29,658 bases of DNA from Candidatus Omnitrophota bacterium (GCA_016867055.1 VGKN01000001.1:1-29658); one strand, 5' to 3'. Shown: positions 20,817-28,927, counted from the stretch's first letter. The notes: a model not told the origin generated them from the sequence alone. Program-made: numbers and translations.

Positions 20817-22259
20817 TTATTCAGAGAGCCTTTTAAGGGCCTCCTTAGCCTCAGAGACCTCAAGACTTTTCTGATATTCAGATAAAACCTTTTGATAGAA
20901 TTTAATTGCCTCCTTAGGATTGTTTAGTTTTTCCTCATAGATAATCCCTATTGCACAACAGGCAATACTGGATAGCTCTGAGTTAGGATATTTATCTATA
21001 AGCCTTTCAAAATATTGAACAGCCTCTTTGTGAAGACCAAGGAATTCATAACAGGAGCCTATAAAAATAAGAAATTGCGGATTGTGCCCTGGGGAGGGAT
21101 ATCTTTCTATCGCTTCCTTTAAGGTCTCTATACCCTGTAAAAATATATCCTGCTCCTTTTTCTTAATGGCCTTATCCATTAGATTTTTGGCCCTCATTAC
21201 AAGCTTTTTAAGTTCCCTTGGCTCGTCCCCATAGACATAGCAACGTAGGGGTCCAAATAACTCCCTAACCCTTTTTGGGCCCTTAGAGAATGAGATATAA
21301 AACGAGAGCTTTCCTATATTGTTTATCTCTTCAAGCATCCTGTATTCTGAGGCGATTAATGGCACAGGCCCCTCTGGTATTTCATTGGGTTTTATCAACA
21401 TCTTTTGATTTGGCATAACAAAAAGGGCAATCTCCTTTTCTTTATAGCCAAAATAATTGGTTACCATAACCCTCCCATCTAAGACGCCAAGCCAGGTTAT
21501 ATTATCTTCAGGATTAATGTGTACCATAAATCCCGTCCCCTTATCCACAAGAAGGGCTGAGGGTGTTTTAATCTTAAGGGTAGAGTCCTTAAGTTTTCTC
21601 TCTGTGCCTACGAGCATTGTCCCATTAATAAGCCCAAATTCTGAGTTAACCTTTCCCCAGGAGGTATTAAACCTTGCTATAATAAATTCAGTATTTTGCT
21701 TAGCCCTTATCTTAAAATAATCCTTAAACCTCAGGTCTAACATACCATCTTTCTCTATCTTAACGACATCCCCCTGCTTTAATTTCATACCACTTTTGGC
21801 CAAGAGCCATTTGTTAGCCCTTGGTTTAAAAACCCGGACATCCCCTCTTAAGGCTATAAAACTCGGCAGATACATTTGTCTAAGACTAGAAAGGGTGGTT
21901 AAAAACACAATAGAGATTAGAGCTATTATACCAACCTTTACAGGAATTAATCTTGGAGAAAGTATTTCCCTTATAATATCTATGGTGTGATCATAAATCT
22001 CCTGGGCATTATAGCTAATCAAAGGGGGTTTCTTAAGGCTTAACCTTTCATTTAGTTTCTCCTCAAATTTAGCCTCATAGGCTTGGGATACCTTTAATGT
22101 CCTTAAATTACCAAGAAGCACAGAGAGCCTCTCAAGCTCAACAACCTCCTGCGAACAAATCCTGCAGGTGTTTAGATGAAATTTTATCCTATTAGATTTG
22201 TTTTGGGAGAGTCTTCCATCAATGTATAGCGGGATTGATTTTTTGTAAACACAGCTCAT
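20817..22259 (-). CDS. Anti-sigma-like zf-HC2 protein with FecR and TPR domains
   Basis: The ~480-residue protein has three parts. The N-terminus is a zinc anti-sigma (zf-HC2) module (FHLNTCRICSQEV, H-x3-C-x2-C). A transmembrane helix follows at about residue 108 (VGIIALISIVFLTTLSS). Then comes a FecR-like domain (LRGDVRVFKP, then GMKLKQGDVVKIEKDGMLDLRF). The C-terminus carries tetratricopeptide repeats (EAVQYFERLIDKYPNSELS and EAIKFYQKVLSEYQKSLEV). The sigma factor gene is immediately upstream. ATG 22259 is chosen because the zf-HC2 domain then starts at the usual place; a TTG at 22280 is the alternative and would overlap the sigma gene by 11 bp. Confidence 0.9.
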   Translation of the reverse strand: MSCVYKKSIPLYIDGRLSQNKSNRIKFHLNTCRICSQEVVELERLSVLLGNLRTLKVSQAYEAKFEEKLNERLSLKKPPLISYNAQEIYDHTIDIIREILSPRLIPVKVGIIALISIVFLTTLSSLRQMYLPSFIALRGDVRVFKPRANKWLLAKSGMKLKQGDVVKIEKDGMLDLRFKDYFKIRAKQNTEFIIARFNTSWGKVNSEFGLINGTMLVGTERKLKDSTLKIKTPSALLVDKGTGFMVHINPEDNITWLGVLDGRVMVTNYFGYKEKEIALFVMPNQKMLIKPNEIPEGPVPLIASEYRMLEEINNIGKLSFYISFSKGPKRVRELFGPLRCYVYGDEPRELKKLVMRAKNLMDKAIKKKEQDIFLQGIETLKEAIERYPSPGHNPQFLIFIGSCYEFLGLHKEAVQYFERLIDKYPNSELSSIACCAIGIIYEEKLNNPKEAIKFYQKVLSEYQKSLEVSEAKEALKRLSE

Positions 22260-22269
22260 CTTGTTTATC

Positions 22270-22872
22270 CTATTTTTCAAAATATAAATCTAACTTAATT
22301 AGCCTACGTAACATCTGTCTTGCCCTGTTTAATCTTATACCCACAACCCTAATGCTACATCTTAAAATCTCCGCTACCTCTTTATACGGAATATCCTGAA
22401 TACAACAGAGGATTAAGGCCTCTCTATACTTTGGCGGGAGTTTTTCTATTGCTTTTTGGATATCTTTTTCAAACTCTTTCTGTAAGACCCCCGTATCAGG
22501 CCTTGATTTAGTATCCCTTAATTCAAACTCAACCTCTTCCTCATCCTCTAATAATATATGTTTATCAATAGATACTGTAGTATACGCCTTATCTTTTTTC
22601 TTAACATTTTTTGCAAGATTTGTAGCAATTGTATAAATCCAACTTGATACCCTTCCCCTTAATGTAAAATCCTTAAGATGGGTAAAAACCCTGATAAATG
22701 TCTCTTGGGTTACCTCCTCTGCTAACTGGTAATCACCAAGAAAGCGGAATATATAGTTAAGTATCCTTTCCCTATATCTCTTATGCAGGATATCAAAGGC
22801 TGTTCTATCATTCTCTCTTGCCTTTAAAATCAGCTCTTCGTCTGAAGGAAACGCTTTCTCGACTGTTACCAA
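22270..22872 (-). CDS. ECF-type RNA polymerase sigma factor
   Basis: The 200-residue protein has sigma region 2 (LHKRYRERILNYIFRFLGDY, then QLAEEVTQETFIRVFTHL) and region 4 (IEKLPPKYREALILCCIQDI, then PYKEVAEILRCSIRVVGIRL), and no region 1 or 3. It starts at a TTG with AGGAAGGG upstream. It is followed by the membrane anti-sigma-like protein, the standard sigma/anti-sigma pairing for envelope or extracellular signals. The signal is unknown. Confidence 0.94.
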   Translation of the reverse strand: MVTVEKAFPSDEELILKARENDRTAFDILHKRYRERILNYIFRFLGDYQLAEEVTQETFIRVFTHLKDFTLRGRVSSWIYTIATNLAKNVKKKDKAYTTVSIDKHILLEDEEEVEFELRDTKSRPDTGVLQKEFEKDIQKAIEKLPPKYREALILCCIQDIPYKEVAEILRCSIRVVGIRLNRARQMLRRLIKLDLYFEK

Positions 22873-23190
22873 TTTCCCTTCCTATTTAAATAACAATTTT
22901 TTGATAAAAATATTACAATTTTTTTATAATTATAATATAAACTTTAAAATTCTACAATTTAAAGTTTAAAATTTTGCTTTTTTCCTTGCATAAAAGGTGC
23001 CTCGCTTATATAATAATATAAAGTGCCTGCTTAGGATAGTTAGTAGACATTTATGTCCTAAGGTAGGGACGAAAGAATTAAGAAAGTAGAGGATTATTTA
23101 CGGGCTTTTGGAATATATAAAGCAGAGCAACTGCCAGAGGATTTCTATGGTAGCCAAAAGCGAAGAAATCTATAAAAAGGGGGGTGGAAG
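22873..23190. other. Intergenic region between divergent genes
   Basis: Very AT-rich. It contains AAACTTTAAA (22939-22948) inverted as TTTAAAGTTT (22958-22967), and CTTAGGA/TCCTAAG (about 23031-23065). A start-less open stretch (about 23067-23175) would encode RDERIKKVEDYLRAFGIYKA, then EQLPEDFYGSQKRRNL, ending at a TAA. It looks coding-like and may be a gene remnant. Confidence 0.45.
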
Positions 23191-23550
23191 ATGAGCGATG
23201 AGATAAGAGGAATAAAATCATTTTCTCTCAAATATCAGGGCATCCGCAGAAAGATTATGACAACGTTTGCGCTTGTATCCGTTCTTCCTATGCTGACAGC
23301 ATTCTATATGATTGGCGAAACGATACTTTCTTTAGAGGGTGGTCGCTTATTCAGGTTAATATTCTTTCTTACAGTTATAATAAGCGTGCTAGGGCTTTTG
23401 CTTCTTATGGATATCTTTAGAAGGATAATCGCTCTTAACGAGGAGCTATCAAGGCGCTTGGCAGAGAACATAACAGAGCAGATTAAGGTTATGAAAAGGG
23501 ATGAGATAGAAAAGATTAGGGATGTAGTAAATTTATTATTAAACAGGTAA
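23191..23550 (+). CDS. Small two-helix membrane protein with HAMP-like tail
   Basis: The 119-residue product has two transmembrane helices (about 24-48 and 56-76), followed by an amphipathic, charged helical tail (RRIIALNEELSRRLAENITEQIKVMKRDEIEKIRDVVNLLLNR). It is arranged like the HAMP-type protein at 7317 but is shorter and lacks the GPLxRIE motif. No output domain. It has a strong AAGGGGGG Shine-Dalgarno. It precedes the alcohol dehydrogenase by 25 bp. Confidence 0.75.
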   Translation: MSDEIRGIKSFSLKYQGIRRKIMTTFALVSVLPMLTAFYMIGETILSLEGGRLFRLIFFLTVIISVLGLLLLMDIFRRIIALNEELSRRLAENITEQIKVMKRDEIEKIRDVVNLLLNR

Positions 23551-23575
23551 CGCTATTTTTCTATTTGGATAGTTT

Positions 23576-24604
23576 ATGCAGGTTGCAATGTATTACAGTA
23601 ACAACGATGTGCGCTTGGAAGAGAGGCCAATTCCAAAGATAGCCGATAATGAACTTCTAATAAAGGTAGAGGCAAGTGGGATATGCGGCACAGATGTTAT
23701 GGAGTGGTATCGTGTAAATAGGGTGCCATTGGTGTTAGGCCATGAGATTGCAGGTGTAATTGAGGAGACCGGGGAAGATATAACACGCTATAAAATAGGC
23801 GACAGGGTTTCTGCTAGCCACCATGTGCCTTGCGGTAATTGCCATTATTGTTTAAATGGACATCCGACTGTATGTGAGACCTTGCGAAGGACTAATTTTG
23901 ACCCAGGTGGTTTTGCCCAATATATCAGACTTCCTGCCATCAATGTGGAATATGGTGTCTATCCTTTACCTGATGGGATTTCCTTTGAAGAAGCTACTTT
24001 TATTGAACCCCTTGCCTGTGTTTTACGGAGTCAGAGATTGGCAGGCATAAAAAAAGGACAGAATATACTTATTATTGGAAGCGGAATCTCTGGACTTCTT
24101 CATATACAGATGGCGCGTGTTAATGGGGCTAAAAGAATAATTACGACTGATATTGTTCCCTATAGGCTTGATGTAGCAAGGAGGTTTGGCGCTGACTTTG
24201 TGTTTAATGCTAAGGAATATACGCCTGAACTTCTTCGTAAAATTAATAATGGATTTTTGGCAGATTTAGTAGTTTTATGCACAGGCGCAAAACAGGCAAT
24301 TGAACAGGCGCTACGCTCGGTTGGGAGGGGAGGAACTATTTTATTTTTTGCCGCAAGCGAGAAAGATATTAGTATTCCGCTGTCAATAAATGAGGTATTC
24401 TGGAGAAATGAGATTACCCTTACCAGTTCCTATGCAGGGACTCCTAAAGAGCATCTTGAGGCTCTGGAGTTAATTCGGACTCATAAGATAAATGTTAAGG
24501 ATATGATTACCCACAGACTGCCACTTGCAAAGACAGGATTAGGTTTTAAGCTTGTATCAGAGGCAAGAGAGTCTTTAAAGGTAATTATTGAACCACAGAA
24601 ATAA
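23576..24604 (+). CDS. Zinc-dependent medium-chain alcohol/polyol dehydrogenase
   Basis: The 342-residue MDR enzyme has catalytic zinc ligands C37 (GICGTD) and H56-E57 (GHEIAG), a structural four-cysteine lobe (CGNCHYCLNGHPTVC), and a Rossmann fold with GSGISGLLHIQMA followed by acidic TTD, which favours NAD. It resembles threonine/sorbitol dehydrogenases; the substrate cannot be assigned. An aldolase gene lies downstream, so the two could act on a shared sugar or polyol. No clear Shine-Dalgarno is visible. Confidence 0.92.
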   Translation: MQVAMYYSNNDVRLEERPIPKIADNELLIKVEASGICGTDVMEWYRVNRVPLVLGHEIAGVIEETGEDITRYKIGDRVSASHHVPCGNCHYCLNGHPTVCETLRRTNFDPGGFAQYIRLPAINVEYGVYPLPDGISFEEATFIEPLACVLRSQRLAGIKKGQNILIIGSGISGLLHIQMARVNGAKRIITTDIVPYRLDVARRFGADFVFNAKEYTPELLRKINNGFLADLVVLCTGAKQAIEQALRSVGRGGTILFFAASEKDISIPLSINEVFWRNEITLTSSYAGTPKEHLEALELIRTHKINVKDMITHRLPLAKTGLGFKLVSEARESLKVIIEPQK

Positions 24605-24671
24605 ATCAAATGAAATCCAAACTTATGGAACGCCTGCCTGACGGTAGGCAGGAAGTGAACATAAGTATGAT

Positions 24672-24804
24672 GGTTGAATTTGACCCTTGACATTTTGCTA
24701 TGGATGCAACTTCTCTAAGACAAAATGTCAAGGGTTTAATTCACAGACGCTTCGCTATAACTTACGTCTCTTCGCTCCGTAAGTTATCTGTTCATTAAAG
24801 GAGG
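24672..24804 (+). promoter_or_regulatory. Two-hairpin leader element, copy 1 (upstream of aldolase)
   Basis: About 133 bp, closely matching 28784-28920. Hairpin 1 is a perfect 15-bp stem ACCCTTGACATTTTG (24683-24697) with CAAAATGTCAAGGGT (24721-24735). Hairpin 2 is ATAACTTACG (24757-24766) with CGTAAGTTAT (24778-24787). The shared block ends in TCATTAAAGGAG, the Shine-Dalgarno of the gene that starts at 24812. Confidence 0.75.
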
Positions 24805-24811
24805 TTTATAG

Positions 24812-25588
24812 ATGGACTGGGGTATGAAGAATAGATTAGGTAGGATTATAAAATCAGACGGAAGAACGGTTATGCTTGCAGTTGACCATGGATATTTTTT
24901 AGGTCCTATAAGTAAACTTGAAGAACCACATAAAACAATAGCCCCGCTTATCCCTTATACAGATGCCCTTATGCTAACACGAGGGGTCCTACGTAATTGT
25001 GTAGATGCCACAAATGATATTCCTATTGTTCTAAGGGTTTCTGGAGGAAACAGCATTATTGGAAAGGATTTATCTAATGAGGGGATAACAGTTTCAATAG
25101 AAGATGCAATTCGTCTAAATGTATGCGCAGTAGCCCTTTCTATTTATGTGGGCTCAGATTACGAACATCAAACTCTTATAAATCTCGCTAAACTTATTGA
25201 TGAAGCGCAGGAATATGGCATTCCGGTTTTAGCAGTCACCGCCGTAGGGAAAGAATTAGAAAAACGAGATGCGAGATACCTTTCTCTATCCTGCAGAATA
25301 GCCGCAGAATTGGGAGCAAATTTCGTCAAGACCTATTACTGCGAGGATTTTGAAAAGGTGGTAAAGAGCTCGCCTGTTCCACTCGTTATTGCAGGTGGAC
25401 CGAAACTGAAAACAGAATTAGATGCATTAAAACTTGCTCACGATGCTATTAAAAAAGGCGCCTGCGGAGTGGATATGGGAAGAAACATCTGGCAGTCAAC
25501 GCGCCCTATAGGTATGATTAAAGCAATACGCGCAATTGTCCATGAAAACGCCTCATTGAAGAGGGTGCAAGAGATATTTAAAGGTTAA
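24812..25588 (+). CDS. DhnA/LsrF-type class I aldolase
   Basis: The 258-residue TIM-barrel enzyme has the family features: MLAVDHGYFLGP near the N-terminus, a Schiff-base lysine in FVKTYYCEDF, and the phosphate-binding loops IAGGPK and GVDMGRNIWQ. The family covers archaeal-type fructose-bisphosphate aldolase, LsrF thiolase and ADH synthase; the exact substrate is unclear. It has a good Shine-Dalgarno (AAAGGAGG), supplied by the repeated leader element. It may share a pathway with the dehydrogenase upstream. Confidence 0.9.
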   Translation: MDWGMKNRLGRIIKSDGRTVMLAVDHGYFLGPISKLEEPHKTIAPLIPYTDALMLTRGVLRNCVDATNDIPIVLRVSGGNSIIGKDLSNEGITVSIEDAIRLNVCAVALSIYVGSDYEHQTLINLAKLIDEAQEYGIPVLAVTAVGKELEKRDARYLSLSCRIAAELGANFVKTYYCEDFEKVVKSSPVPLVIAGGPKLKTELDALKLAHDAIKKGACGVDMGRNIWQSTRPIGMIKAIRAIVHENASLKRVQEIFKG

Positions 25589-25741
25589 GTTAATAATTTT
25601 CTTACTTAGGTCCGTCTTATAACCCTATAATAACTCAATAACTTTTTTAAAAAAAATTTTGCTAAGGGACTATTTTGAATACAATAAGAATAAAGAAGTG
25701 GATATAAAATACTTACAAGATGTTTGAGGATACGCGGGAAA

Positions 25742-26020
25742 TTAAATATTTTTCAAATAACGCTTAATATCGTTATAGTCGCCAGCAAGCACAAATTCCA
25801 CTAATTCGCCTTGCCAGCGGAAGAGAATTCTCGCCTTTAAACCTTTCCTTATCTCCCAAAAATCACCCTTGAGATGCTTTAGACCGATACCTCTATGAAT
25901 GAGCCTATCATGGGATAATATATCTATGGCACAAATGGCAGCTTGTTTTATTTCTTCTTTCTCTCTGCTATGGAGGGATTTAACTGACCTGTCAAAAGAG
26001 GGCTTAAATCCAAATCTCAT
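25742..26020 (-). CDS. RelE/ParE-superfamily toxin
   Basis: The 92-residue protein has the compact RelE-like fold pattern: FKPSFDRSVKSLHSREKEEI (N-terminal helices), then LKGDFWEIRKGLKARILFRWQGELVEFVLAGDYNDIKRYLKNI, in which the two beta-strands contain conserved basic residues. RelE members cleave mRNA on the ribosome; ParE members poison gyrase; which applies is not decidable. Its ATG overlaps the antitoxin stop (ATGA, 26017-26020). Confidence 0.9.
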   Translation of the reverse strand: MRFGFKPSFDRSVKSLHSREKEEIKQAAICAIDILSHDRLIHRGIGLKHLKGDFWEIRKGLKARILFRWQGELVEFVLAGDYNDIKRYLKNI

Positions 26021-26280
26021 AGCGTCTCAATATGCCTTTTTGCCCTTTTTACGTTTTTATAAACCTTTCCTTTGGCAGAAGCTAACTTTTCAATCTTTGC
26101 CCATTCAGCTGTGGTGTAGGGAGACTCCACAGTAACCTTACAAGGCAATAAAACTACTCCTTCTCTGCTTAAACCAAAAGCAATGGAAGAACCAGATGAG
26201 ATATGTAAAAGTTTCCTGATGCGATTAGGGATGGTCACTTGACCCTTTGAAGTTATCTTAGCAGTTTCAATCACAGTCAT
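26017..26280 (-). CDS. AbrB/MazE-fold antitoxin
   Basis: The ~87-residue protein has an N-terminal AbrB domain (AKITSKGQVTIPNRIRKLLHI) and a long basic tail (WAKIEKLASAKGKVYKNVKR) to wrap the toxin. ATG 26280 is preferred over a GTG at 26289, because AAGGAG lies about 7 bp upstream of the ATG. The pairing of an AbrB antitoxin with a RelE-like toxin recalls PrlF-YhaV. Confidence 0.9.
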   Translation of the reverse strand: MTVIETAKITSKGQVTIPNRIRKLLHISSGSSIAFGLSREGVVLLPCKVTVESPYTTAEWAKIEKLASAKGKVYKNVKRAKRHIETL

Positions 26281-26326
26281 TTCAATCACTCCTTTCTTAC
26301 TTCCTTACATCCTTACTTTCAACAAA

Positions 26327-26355
26327 AGTATAGCCTAAGAAAGTGACTCTGTCAA
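26327..26355 (-). promoter_or_regulatory. Promoter of the toxin-antitoxin pair
   Basis: On the minus strand, TTGACA (26355-26350), a 17-bp spacer, and TATACT (26332-26327). It is back to back with the tetR promoter, 11 bp away. Confidence 0.8.
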
Positions 26356-26366
26356 GTATTTTCTGC

Positions 26367-26395
26367 TTGACATTTTAGAAAATGAATGCTATATT
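26367..26395 (+). promoter_or_regulatory. Sigma-70-type promoter of the tetR-tolC operon
   Basis: TTGACA (26367-26372), a 17-bp spacer, and TATATT (26390-26395). The palindromic operator starts 6 bp downstream. Confidence 0.8.
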
Positions 26396-26400
26396 TAAAT

Positions 26401-26418
26401 TATGAACAATTGTTCATA
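26401..26418. promoter_or_regulatory. Perfect 18-bp palindromic operator for TetR
   Basis: TATGAACAATTGTTCATA, exactly self-complementary, at about +1 to +18 of the predicted transcript. The placement implies repression of the tetR-tolC-MFP operon by its own TetR protein. Confidence 0.8.
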
Positions 26419-26452
26419 AAGTGAATATAAATTCAATATTAGGAGGTTTTGG

Positions 26453-27073
26453 ATGGTAATTTTAGATAGGAAACAAAGGGATAAGCTTTTACGAAAGGCA
26501 GACATATTAAAGGCAGCCGAAAGGGTATTTGCCCAGAAGGGATATCATAATACGACGGTAGATGATATATCAAAAGAGGCACAGTATGCTGTTGGCACGC
26601 TCTATTTATACTTTAAGAATAAACAGGATATCTACCTGACCTTGATAGAGGAAAAGATGGATAAGATTTTTCAGAATGTCAGGGAAGTGGTTTCTAAGGC
26701 TAAGACAGGTCCTGAAAAGCTAAGGGCTTTGGTGGAAACTCACTTAACGAGCTTTGAAGAAAATGAGGATTTTTTCAGGATATATTTTTCAGAGAGACCG
26801 GATTCACGCTGGATAATCAGAGACAGGATGTCAAAGACTATAATGGAAAAATTTATGAGATATGCCACTTTTGTCAGCGAACTTATCAAAGATGCGCAAA
26901 GAGATAATTCTATAAAAAGGGAATTTGACCCTAAAAGGATAGCATTTCTCCTAATCGGAATGATGAACGCAACTATATTTCCTTGGCTTCGCGATATATC
27001 AGAAAAAAAAGAAAGTTTAAAAACCTTTGCCCCGATTATCTGCGAGGTCTTTTTTAAGGGAGTTACAAGGTAG
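26453..27073 (+). CDS. TetR/AcrR-family transcriptional regulator
   Basis: The 206-residue product has the N-terminal TetR HTH (ILKAAERVFAQKGYHNTTVD, then DISKEAQYAVGTLYLYFKNKQDI) and a variable helical ligand/dimer domain. A strong Shine-Dalgarno (AGGAGG) precedes the ATG. It lies directly behind a consensus promoter and perfect palindrome, so it is almost certainly autoregulated. The tolC gene follows after 2 bp, and it probably controls the efflux genes in response to a compound. Confidence 0.95.
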   Translation: MVILDRKQRDKLLRKADILKAAERVFAQKGYHNTTVDDISKEAQYAVGTLYLYFKNKQDIYLTLIEEKMDKIFQNVREVVSKAKTGPEKLRALVETHLTSFEENEDFFRIYFSERPDSRWIIRDRMSKTIMEKFMRYATFVSELIKDAQRDNSIKREFDPKRIAFLLIGMMNATIFPWLRDISEKKESLKTFAPIICEVFFKGVTR

Positions 27074-27075
27074 GT

Positions 27076-28752
27076 ATGATGCTTTGTCGAATAAATAGAA
27101 CTATGATTACACAGGTTATGCCGAATATAGTTTCTCTTTTCCCGAATGTTGTTATTCTTCAAAGCGTCACTTCGGCATCCCGAAGTATAACCAGAGAAGT
27201 TTCTGCATTCGGGAAAAGAATAATATTTTTTTTGTTTATTCCGATTCTTATTATTCCATATGTCTGTTTTTGCGAAGAGCTAGAGGTTTCAAAGAAGAAT
27301 GAATATATAGCTTCAAGCCAGGAAGATAAAATACTTAGAATAGGCCTTGTAGACTGCATAGCCTACGCCTTAAAGAATAATTCTGAAATAAAACTTAAAA
27401 GGATAGAACCTATTATCCAGGATAAGGAAATAAACAAGGCAGGGGTAAAATTTGAGCCTTATTTAACGTTAGAAACTGCTCTTGAAGATACAAAAGAGCA
27501 ATCCTCATCCTCTACGTTATTTAGCCCCGCTATATCCACTTCTACCACAGCTAAGGTAAATGCCGCCTTAGAAGGAAGGTTACCGACTGGGACAGAATAT
27601 AGTATAGATTTTGAAAATAAAAAGTATAAAAGCAGCGCTTCCTACCAGGTGATTAACCCCTATTATAAGACAGATGCAACGATTACTATTACCCAGCCCT
27701 TGTTAAAAGGTGCAGGTCTTTTGGTAAATAGGGCGGATATAATTATTGCTCAAAATAGTAAAAGCATCTCTCAGGAGGATTTTAGAAAAGAGGTATCAGA
27801 CATTTTGAGTAAGACAAAAACTGCGTACTATGATTTCATTTTCTCTCTCGGTGCACATAAAATAGCAAATCTATTTTACGAATATAATAAAAAATTATAT
27901 GAGATTAACAAGAAACGTTATGGAGCCGGTCTTATCAGCTCAGTCGGCCTTTTAGAGACGGAATCAGCCTTTATTAAGAGAGAAAAGATTCTGCTTGAAT
28001 CAAGTTCGAAAATAAGGCAAGCCGAGGATAACTTAAAACTCATTACAAATTTGATAGATGACCCCAAGCTATGGAATGCCCGGATTGAACCAATAGGAGA
28101 GCCTGTCTACAATCCCCAGCGATTTGAGTTATCAGAATCCTTAAAGAGTGCCTTTGAAAATAGACCAGATTATAAAAAGTCAAAGATTGATTTATCCACA
28201 AAAGACATAAGAATAAAATTGGCTAAAAATTCTATCTATCCAGAGGTGGACCTTGTAGGCAGTTTTGGGTTAAACGGTCTAAATGGGACATATCCGGGCG
28301 CTCTGGATAATCTAAAAGATGACTACAGGGATTATAGCATAGGTCTTGAGGTAAAAATTCCCCTCGGCAATGCCTATGCAACCTCTGATTATGAGAAAAG
28401 AAATTTAGAGAAGACGCAGGCACTGATAACATTTAAAAGGCTTGAAGAAAATATTGTCTTAGAGGTAAGAGATAGCATAAGGCAACTGGAGCTTCAACAA
28501 AAACAGATAGAGGTTGCTAAAAAGCGAAAAGAGATGGAAACCAAAAGCTATTTAGCCCAGGAGAGCCGCTTTAAAGAAGGTTTGATAAGCACCCATGATT
28601 TGCTTGATTTTCAGGAGAGACTGGCACAGTCAGAACTTGAATATGTAAGGGCATTGATAGATTATGAATTAGCTTTAATAAGGTTGGATGAGGTAACAGG
28701 ATTAACCCTGACAAAAAATAATGTGAGAATTGAGGATCAAATGAAGCCATAA
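27076..28752 (+). CDS. TolC-family outer-membrane efflux protein
   Basis: The 558-residue product has the duplicated TolC-type helical repeat: VDCIAYALKNNSEIKLKRIE, RADIIIAQNSKSI, and ESAFIKREKILLESSSKIRQ, then the second half NSIYPEVDLVGSFGLNG and NYEKRNLEKTQ-like coiled segments. The first ~48 residues, before the signal-like RIIFFLFIPILIIPYVCFC, are unusual. They are encoded by a palindromic element (27135-27219) that reads in frame. The ATG at 27076 is 2 bp after the tetR stop; the weak Shine-Dalgarno suggests coupling. It exports substrates through the outer membrane with the fusion protein encoded at 28928. Confidence 0.92.
   Translation: MMLCRINRTMITQVMPNIVSLFPNVVILQSVTSASRSITREVSAFGKRIIFFLFIPILIIPYVCFCEELEVSKKNEYIASSQEDKILRIGLVDCIAYALKNNSEIKLKRIEPIIQDKEINKAGVKFEPYLTLETALEDTKEQSSSSTLFSPAISTSTTAKVNAALEGRLPTGTEYSIDFENKKYKSSASYQVINPYYKTDATITITQPLLKGAGLLVNRADIIIAQNSKSISQEDFRKEVSDILSKTKTAYYDFIFSLGAHKIANLFYEYNKKLYEINKKRYGAGLISSVGLLETESAFIKREKILLESSSKIRQAEDNLKLITNLIDDPKLWNARIEPIGEPVYNPQRFELSESLKSAFENRPDYKKSKIDLSTKDIRIKLAKNSIYPEVDLVGSFGLNGLNGTYPGALDNLKDDYRDYSIGLEVKIPLGNAYATSDYEKRNLEKTQALITFKRLEENIVLEVRDSIRQLELQQKQIEVAKKRKEMETKSYLAQESRFKEGLISTHDLLDFQERLAQSELEYVRALIDYELALIRLDEVTGLTLTKNNVRIEDQMKP
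27135..27219. mobile_element. Palindromic element inside the 5' end of tolC
   Basis: TCTTTTCCCGAATG (27135-27148) is inverted as CATTCGGGAAAAGA (27206-27219). A central hairpin ACTTCGG-CATC-CCGAAGT lies between. The element adds residues ahead of the signal peptide and keeps the reading frame. Confidence 0.6.
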
Positions 28753-28783
28753 CTTAGCGAACGTTAGTGAAGCTAAGTTGTTC

Positions 28784-28920
28784 GGTTGAATTTGACCCTT
28801 GACATTTTGTTATAGATGCAACTTTTCTAAGGCAAAATGTCAAGGGTTTAATTCGCTGACGCTTCGCTATAACTTATGTCGCTCTAATGAGCTCCATAAG
28901 TTATCTGCTCATTAAAGGAG
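28784..28920 (+). promoter_or_regulatory. Two-hairpin leader element, copy 2 (upstream of MFP gene)
   Basis: Matches 24672-24804. Hairpin 1 is the same perfect 15-bp stem (28795-28809 with 28833-28847). Hairpin 2 is ATAACTTATG (28869-28878) with CATAAGTTAT (28895-28904): the C-G pair of copy 1 is T-A here. It ends in CATTAAAGGAG. Just upstream, CTTAGC/GCTAAG (about 28753-28777) forms a further hairpin. Confidence 0.75.
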
Positions 28921-28927
28921 TAAACAA

